A stretch of 32,159 nt of DNA from a virus, in IMG/VR virus record IMGVR_UViG_3300036846_000419, positions 1 through 32,159 of that record, one strand, 5' to 3'. The notes under the pieces are model-generated. The model was not told the DNA's origin and made no database searches. It worked only from the letters and a program-made list of their open reading frames with translations. Below are positions 30,052 to 32,159 of the stretch, in pieces. Numbering within the stretch: the first letter of the stretch is position 1; each line of letters starts with the position of its first letter. Both the position numbers and the translations under genes were made by a program.

Positions 30052-30081
30052 ATATAACTGATGCCGTCGCTATTCCAGCAA
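30052..30081 (-). promoter_or_regulatory. Promoter for the RHH/small membrane protein operon
   Basis: On the minus strand TTGCTG (30076-30081) and TTATAT (30052-30057) are 18 bases apart. The predicted start falls at or just before the ATGATG of the RHH gene, so the transcript would have almost no leader. A divergent + strand lipoprotein gene starts at 30095. Confidence 0.5.
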
Positions 30082-30094
30082 TATCGAGGGCGTC

Positions 30095-30253
30095 ATGCGA
30101 TCTGTCGGCGTGCTTGCGGTGCTGCTGCTGCTCGCCGGCTGTGCCACGCGGCGGATCGAGAGTTGCCTGGTCGGGCTGACGATGCTCGGGCCGGGCAGCG
30201 TGGTAATCGACTGCCGGCCGCCGCTCGGCGCGGCTACGGATCAGGATCAGTGA
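30095..30253 (+). CDS. Small lipoprotein
   Basis: This encodes 52 residues, with GAGGG before ATG at 30095. A short hydrophobic signal ends in a lipobox, VLLLLAGC, with lipidated Cys16, and the mature part is only ~37 residues (ATRRIESCLVGLTMLGPGSV, then a CRPPLG turn). Two further Cys (24 and 41) could pair. Tiny Pro-containing phage lipoproteins can be outer-membrane spanins (Rz1-like), which fuse membranes at lysis; a matching inner-membrane partner is not evident nearby. Could also be an exclusion or conversion lipoprotein. Confidence 0.7.
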   Translation: MRSVGVLAVLLLLAGCATRRIESCLVGLTMLGPGSVVIDCRPPLGAATDQDQ

Positions 30254-30329
30254 GCGCGCCGTAGACCGCGTAGCCGAGCACGGTGCAGAAGCCGGCCAGG
30301 TAGCCGGCGGCGAATCCGATCCAAAACAT
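30234..30329 (-). CDS. Possible 31-residue membrane peptide
   Basis: ATG at 30329 opens MFWIGFAAGYLAGFCTVLGY then AVYGALTDPDP, a single TM helix with small-residue faces (GxxxG-like AAGYLAG). It overlaps the 3' end of the divergent lipoprotein gene by 20 bases in antisense. The ribosome site is weak. The composition looks real rather than shadow, but no family can be named. Confidence 0.45.
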   Translation of the reverse strand: MFWIGFAAGYLAGFCTVLGYAVYGALTDPDP

Positions 30330-30440
30330 TTCAACAGCTTAGCACGATTGCGGCGGCAAATAAGGCACGAGGTTAAAAGGCGCGGTAAGCAAAGCGGGCC
30401 GCTCACAAACCCGTGTGAATTCGGGGTCAGGTTCCGTCCG

Positions 30441-30632
30441 CTAATCGCCCTTTGCGGACCCGACCACCGGCAGGCTGTGAACTTCGAGCAGTTGCTTGCC
30501 GCAATAGCAGCAGAATCGCATCCGGTTTTGATAGGGCGAGCCGTCGCCCATGTTGAACGACCGGCCGCAGCCCGTCTCCCAAGTGCCGTCGTCGGCGACA
30601 GCGCGGCTCCAGCCACACATCACGTCAGGCAT
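30441..30632 (-). CDS. Small zinc-ribbon-like protein
   Basis: This encodes 63 residues. One Cys sits at the start (DVMCGW), another in the middle (TGCGRSF), and a CCYCG ribbon (MRFCCYCGKQLLEV) near the end, like the treble-clef or zinc-ribbon phage proteins ending 'FCpyCG..L'. AGGGA precedes ATG at 30632, and the start overlaps the end of the gene 30620-30838. Role unknown. Confidence 0.65.
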   Translation of the reverse strand: MPDVMCGWSRAVADDGTWETGCGRSFNMGDGSPYQNRMRFCCYCGKQLLEVHSLPVVGSAKGD

Positions 30633-30838
30633 TTGGTTCCGTCCCTATCGGACGATACTGGCGGCGTGAGCAGCGCGCGCTCCGCGATCTTGCGGGCCTG
30701 GCCGATCGAGGTCGCGTCGTCGCGCACGTAGAGGAGAGCGAGGAGCGCGACCTTCAGGCGGTGAGCCTCCTGCTCGCGCCGCCGGGCTGACCGCTCGGTG
30801 GCGGTCATCGGGGCCTCGCCTATGCGGCGGCGAGGCAT
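30620..30838 (-). CDS. Small basic helical protein
   Basis: This encodes 72 residues from ATG at 30838, which overlaps the stop of the preceding gene (TGATG); an internal ATG at 30808 with GAGG upstream is an alternative. Features: a basic N-terminus (TERSARRREQEAHRLKVALL) and a second helix (ATSIGQARKIAERALL). No family recognised. Part of the leftward operon from the promoter at 31365-31393. Confidence 0.55.
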   Translation of the reverse strand: MPRRRIGEAPMTATERSARRREQEAHRLKVALLALLYVRDDATSIGQARKIAERALLTPPVSSDRDGTKCLT

Positions 30839-31050
30839 CAGCCCCGCGCGCCTAGCGTCAGGTTCCACCGCCCTAGCACCGCCTCGGCCGTGTGCTGCCG
30901 GATATTTCCCAGCAGGAAGTCGTTGGCGCCCTCGGCCCCGTCAGGCAGCGCCTCAAGCGCCAGCGCCAGGTCGTGGTGGAACTCGTTGTTCATCGCCGCA
31001 AGCTGCGCAGCCGTGAAACCCTCGGTGTTGTCAGTCGTGAACTCGCTCAT
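30838..31050 (-). CDS. Small acidic hypothetical protein
   Basis: This encodes 70 residues. ATG at 31050 with AGGAG 8 bases upstream. Its leader, GGAGTGAGTGAG, is nearly identical to those before 31337 and 1053. The sequence begins MSEFTTDNTEGFTAAQLAAM and ends with RQHTAEAVLGRWNLTL, acidic and helical. It follows the gene at 31086-31337 by 35 bases. Possibly an early anti-host or regulatory protein; no family known. Confidence 0.6.
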   Translation of the reverse strand: MSEFTTDNTEGFTAAQLAAMNNEFHHDLALALEALPDGAEGANDFLLGNIRQHTAEAVLGRWNLTLGARG

Positions 31051-31085
31051 CTCACTCACTCCTATGGCTCGGCGGGGCGTCGCTC

Positions 31086-31337
31086 TCAGCGCACCCGCTG
31101 GTAGGCGTTGCCGGCACCGATGACACGAGCCACAAAAGCCCGGTCGTGCCCGGCTGCCTCCGCTGCGTCGGCATAGCCGCGCGCGACGTGGTAGGCGCCG
31201 GCAACCATTGATGCACGGTTGGCGTAGTGGCTCTGTGCCAGCGTCTGCTCGATCGTCCGGCCGCGCGCGAAGGCGGCACGGCCCTCCCCAGAAGCCGGGC
31301 CAGCCGAGGTCTGCGAAACAGGGGTAGGATTGGTCAT
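31086..31337 (-). CDS. Small Ala-rich hypothetical protein
   Basis: This encodes 83 residues. ATG at 31337 has GGAG 8 bases upstream in the leader GGAGTGACTGAG, identical to that of the Cys/His-rich gene at 1053. A disordered Thr/Ser/Pro N-terminus is followed by helices (MVAGAYHVARGYADAAEAAG). First gene of the right-hand minus-strand operon. Function unknown. Confidence 0.6.
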   Translation of the reverse strand: MTNPTPVSQTSAGPASGEGRAAFARGRTIEQTLAQSHYANRASMVAGAYHVARGYADAAEAAGHDRAFVARVIGAGNAYQRVR

Positions 31338-31364
31338 CTCAGTCACTCCGTGTTTGGTGACTGG

Positions 31365-31421
31365 TATATGGCATATCGTGCGGCACGATACAAGGGGCAG
31401 AGAAAGGAAAAGTGCGGCACG
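31365..31421 (-). promoter_or_regulatory. Promoter with palindromic operator and second half-like site
   Basis: On the minus strand TTGTAT (31388-31393) and CATATA (31365-31370) lie 17 bases apart. The spacer and -35 contain a perfect 17-bp palindrome TATCGTGCGGCACGATA (31374-31390, single central base). The core GTGCGGCACG recurs at 31412-31421, 34 bp upstream of the first (31378-31387). Promoter-embedded palindrome plus upstream copy is the layout of a repressor with two operators. The whole leader down to GGAGTGACTGAG-ATG resembles the one at 1054-1130. Confidence 0.7.
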
Positions 31422-31427
31422 CTCTAA

Positions 31428-31649
31428 TTATTCCGTCCGTATATTCCCGATTGCGGACATAGCCTCCTGATCGTCCAGCCACGCATCAAACGCCGCGGTA
31501 GACGGGAACGGCCCGGCGACAGCGATGCCGTCGCGCACTGCCCACCATCGGATACCAGGGCCAAACATGAAGCCGTCGTAGCCGAGCGCCTGAAGCCGCC
31601 TGAGCATCCGCGCCTGCCACTCCCCAGGACCGTCCATTGGCCACTCCAT
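31428..31649 (-). CDS. Small hypothetical phage protein
   Basis: This encodes about 73 residues from ATG at 31649; ATG at 31637 with GGAG upstream, or a GTG at 31712, are alternatives. The protein reads MEWPMDGPGEWQARMLRRLQ then ALGYDG, GPGIRWWAVRDG and AAFDAWLDDQEA. It has an alpha/beta look, with repeated Trp/Gly motifs that resemble short phage proteins fitted around a substrate or nucleic acid. Divergent from the gene at 31713. No family recognised. Confidence 0.55.
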   Translation of the reverse strand: MEWPMDGPGEWQARMLRRLQALGYDGFMFGPGIRWWAVRDGIAVAGPFPSTAAFDAWLDDQEAMSAIGNIRTE

Positions 31650-31712
31650 CAAACGAGCGTTTGCTGGCCCTCTATTAGTCTGTAAATTCCGTGGCGCCAT
31701 CAAGGGACGCAC

Positions 31713-31943
31713 ATGAGCGAAGCGAAAGAACCGCAGCCATTCCAGGTGGGCGATAAGGTCCGCGCTGTGCTGGTTGGCGGCCCTCCGTGGATCGATGACT
31801 GGCGTGACGTAGAGATGTGGGTGTCCGGCATCCGCTTCAGTGTGTCATCCGGCGGGTGGGATATCGATATCTCCGACAGGTGGCCACCGACGCGAGGCAG
31901 CATCACGGACGGATGGACTGATTTGGACCTTGCGAAAGACTGA
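31713..31943 (+). CDS. Small beta-rich hypothetical protein
   Basis: This encodes 76 residues, with AAGGGA before ATG. It begins MSEAKEPQPFQVGDKVRAVL, an SH3/KOW-like strand opening ('F..GD.V.a'), then VEMWVSGIRFSVSSGGWDID and a Trp-rich end. Probably a small beta-barrel; no named family. It is the only + strand gene in the right-hand end and is convergent with the partial gene at 31958. Confidence 0.6.
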   Translation: MSEAKEPQPFQVGDKVRAVLVGGPPWIDDWRDVEMWVSGIRFSVSSGGWDIDISDRWPPTRGSITDGWTDLDLAKD

Positions 31944-31957
31944 ACGCAAACCCCGGT

Positions 31958-32159
31958 TTATCCCACCGTCTCTGCCTGCCGCGCCAGTTCAGCGTAGTTC
32001 GCCTCTCGGGCAATGCGGCTATCCCGGTAGAACTGAAACGCGCGGTCGCCGAGGGCCTTGAGCGCCTCCCATTGATCCTCGGTCATCTGTACCGAGTGAA
32101 CGTCGGAGCCTACCGGGGCGAGGATGATGGTATGGGCGGCGGGCTTCCAATAGCCGTCG
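31958..32159 (-). CDS. Hypothetical protein, 5' end outside window
   Basis: The minus-strand frame is open from the window end to TAA at 31958-31960. The visible C-terminal 66 residues read DGYWKPAAHTIILAPVGSDV, then MTEDQWEALKALGDRAFQFY and a helical tail. No family recognised. The start lies beyond 32159. Confidence 0.6.
   Translation of the reverse strand, partial: DGYWKPAAHTIILAPVGSDVHSVQMTEDQWEALKALGDRAFQFYRDSRIAREANYAELARQAETVG

Overview
This window is part of the genome of a short-tailed (podovirus-like) double-stranded DNA phage or prophage. The DNA is GC-rich with strong GC bias at third codon positions, and the protein flavour points to an alphaproteobacterial host, perhaps Acetobacteraceae or another Rhodospirillales/Hyphomicrobiales relative. 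The host is inferred from composition and family resemblance only. No integrase, rRNA, tRNA or CRISPR array was seen. Both ends of the window cut through genes.

Layout. 1-1053: the C-terminal part of a NusG/RfaH-type antiterminator on the + strand, facing three small minus-strand early-type genes driven by a clear promoter at 1089-1117. 1162-9387: packaging and head genes on the + strand (small and large terminase, several tiny ORFs, P22-like portal, an ADP-ribosyltransferase-like protein, a family 5 glycoside hydrolase-like protein, scaffold). 9384-9614: a lone minus-strand coiled-coil gene. 9850-11230: an N4-gp56-type major capsid gene split by a 271-nt group I intron. 11303-12025: a free-standing HNH endonuclease. 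12036-21552: small structural ORFs, a P22 gp4-like adaptor built from a duplicated domain, a fibre/adhesin island (collagen-like/LamG-like fibre, SPRY-like protein, beta-helix tailspike) and the P22 gp10-like hub. 21552-28390: a putative needle/fibre protein, a 2-oxoglutarate oxygenase-like enzyme, a cupin and three ejection proteins, one with a muralytic-type domain. 28715-32159: a winged-helix protein, then many very small genes, mostly minus strand (RHH regulator, single-TM proteins, a lipoprotein, a secreted Cys-rich peptide), with a second promoter plus palindromic operator at 31365-31421.

How the genes work together. Terminase, portal, scaffold and coat build and fill the head. The gp4/gp10-like proteins close the head and carry fibres and tailspike. 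The gp7/20/16-like proteins travel with the DNA and cross the envelope. Order and relative lengths follow the P22/Bcep22-type plan closely.

The most notable biology is a concentration of intron/homing elements in the virion genes. A complete group I intron (helices P1 to P9.2 can all be drawn) interrupts the major capsid gene. An HNH endonuclease sits immediately after its second exon rather than inside the intron. A different HNH gene is inserted at the start of a small tail gene whose first ~20 codons are present twice. A third HNH gene, antisense between two ejection-protein genes, carries a one-base frameshift. Other cargo includes a GH5-like depolymerase candidate and an ART domain in the head cluster, and an iron/2-oxoglutarate oxygenase in the tail cluster.
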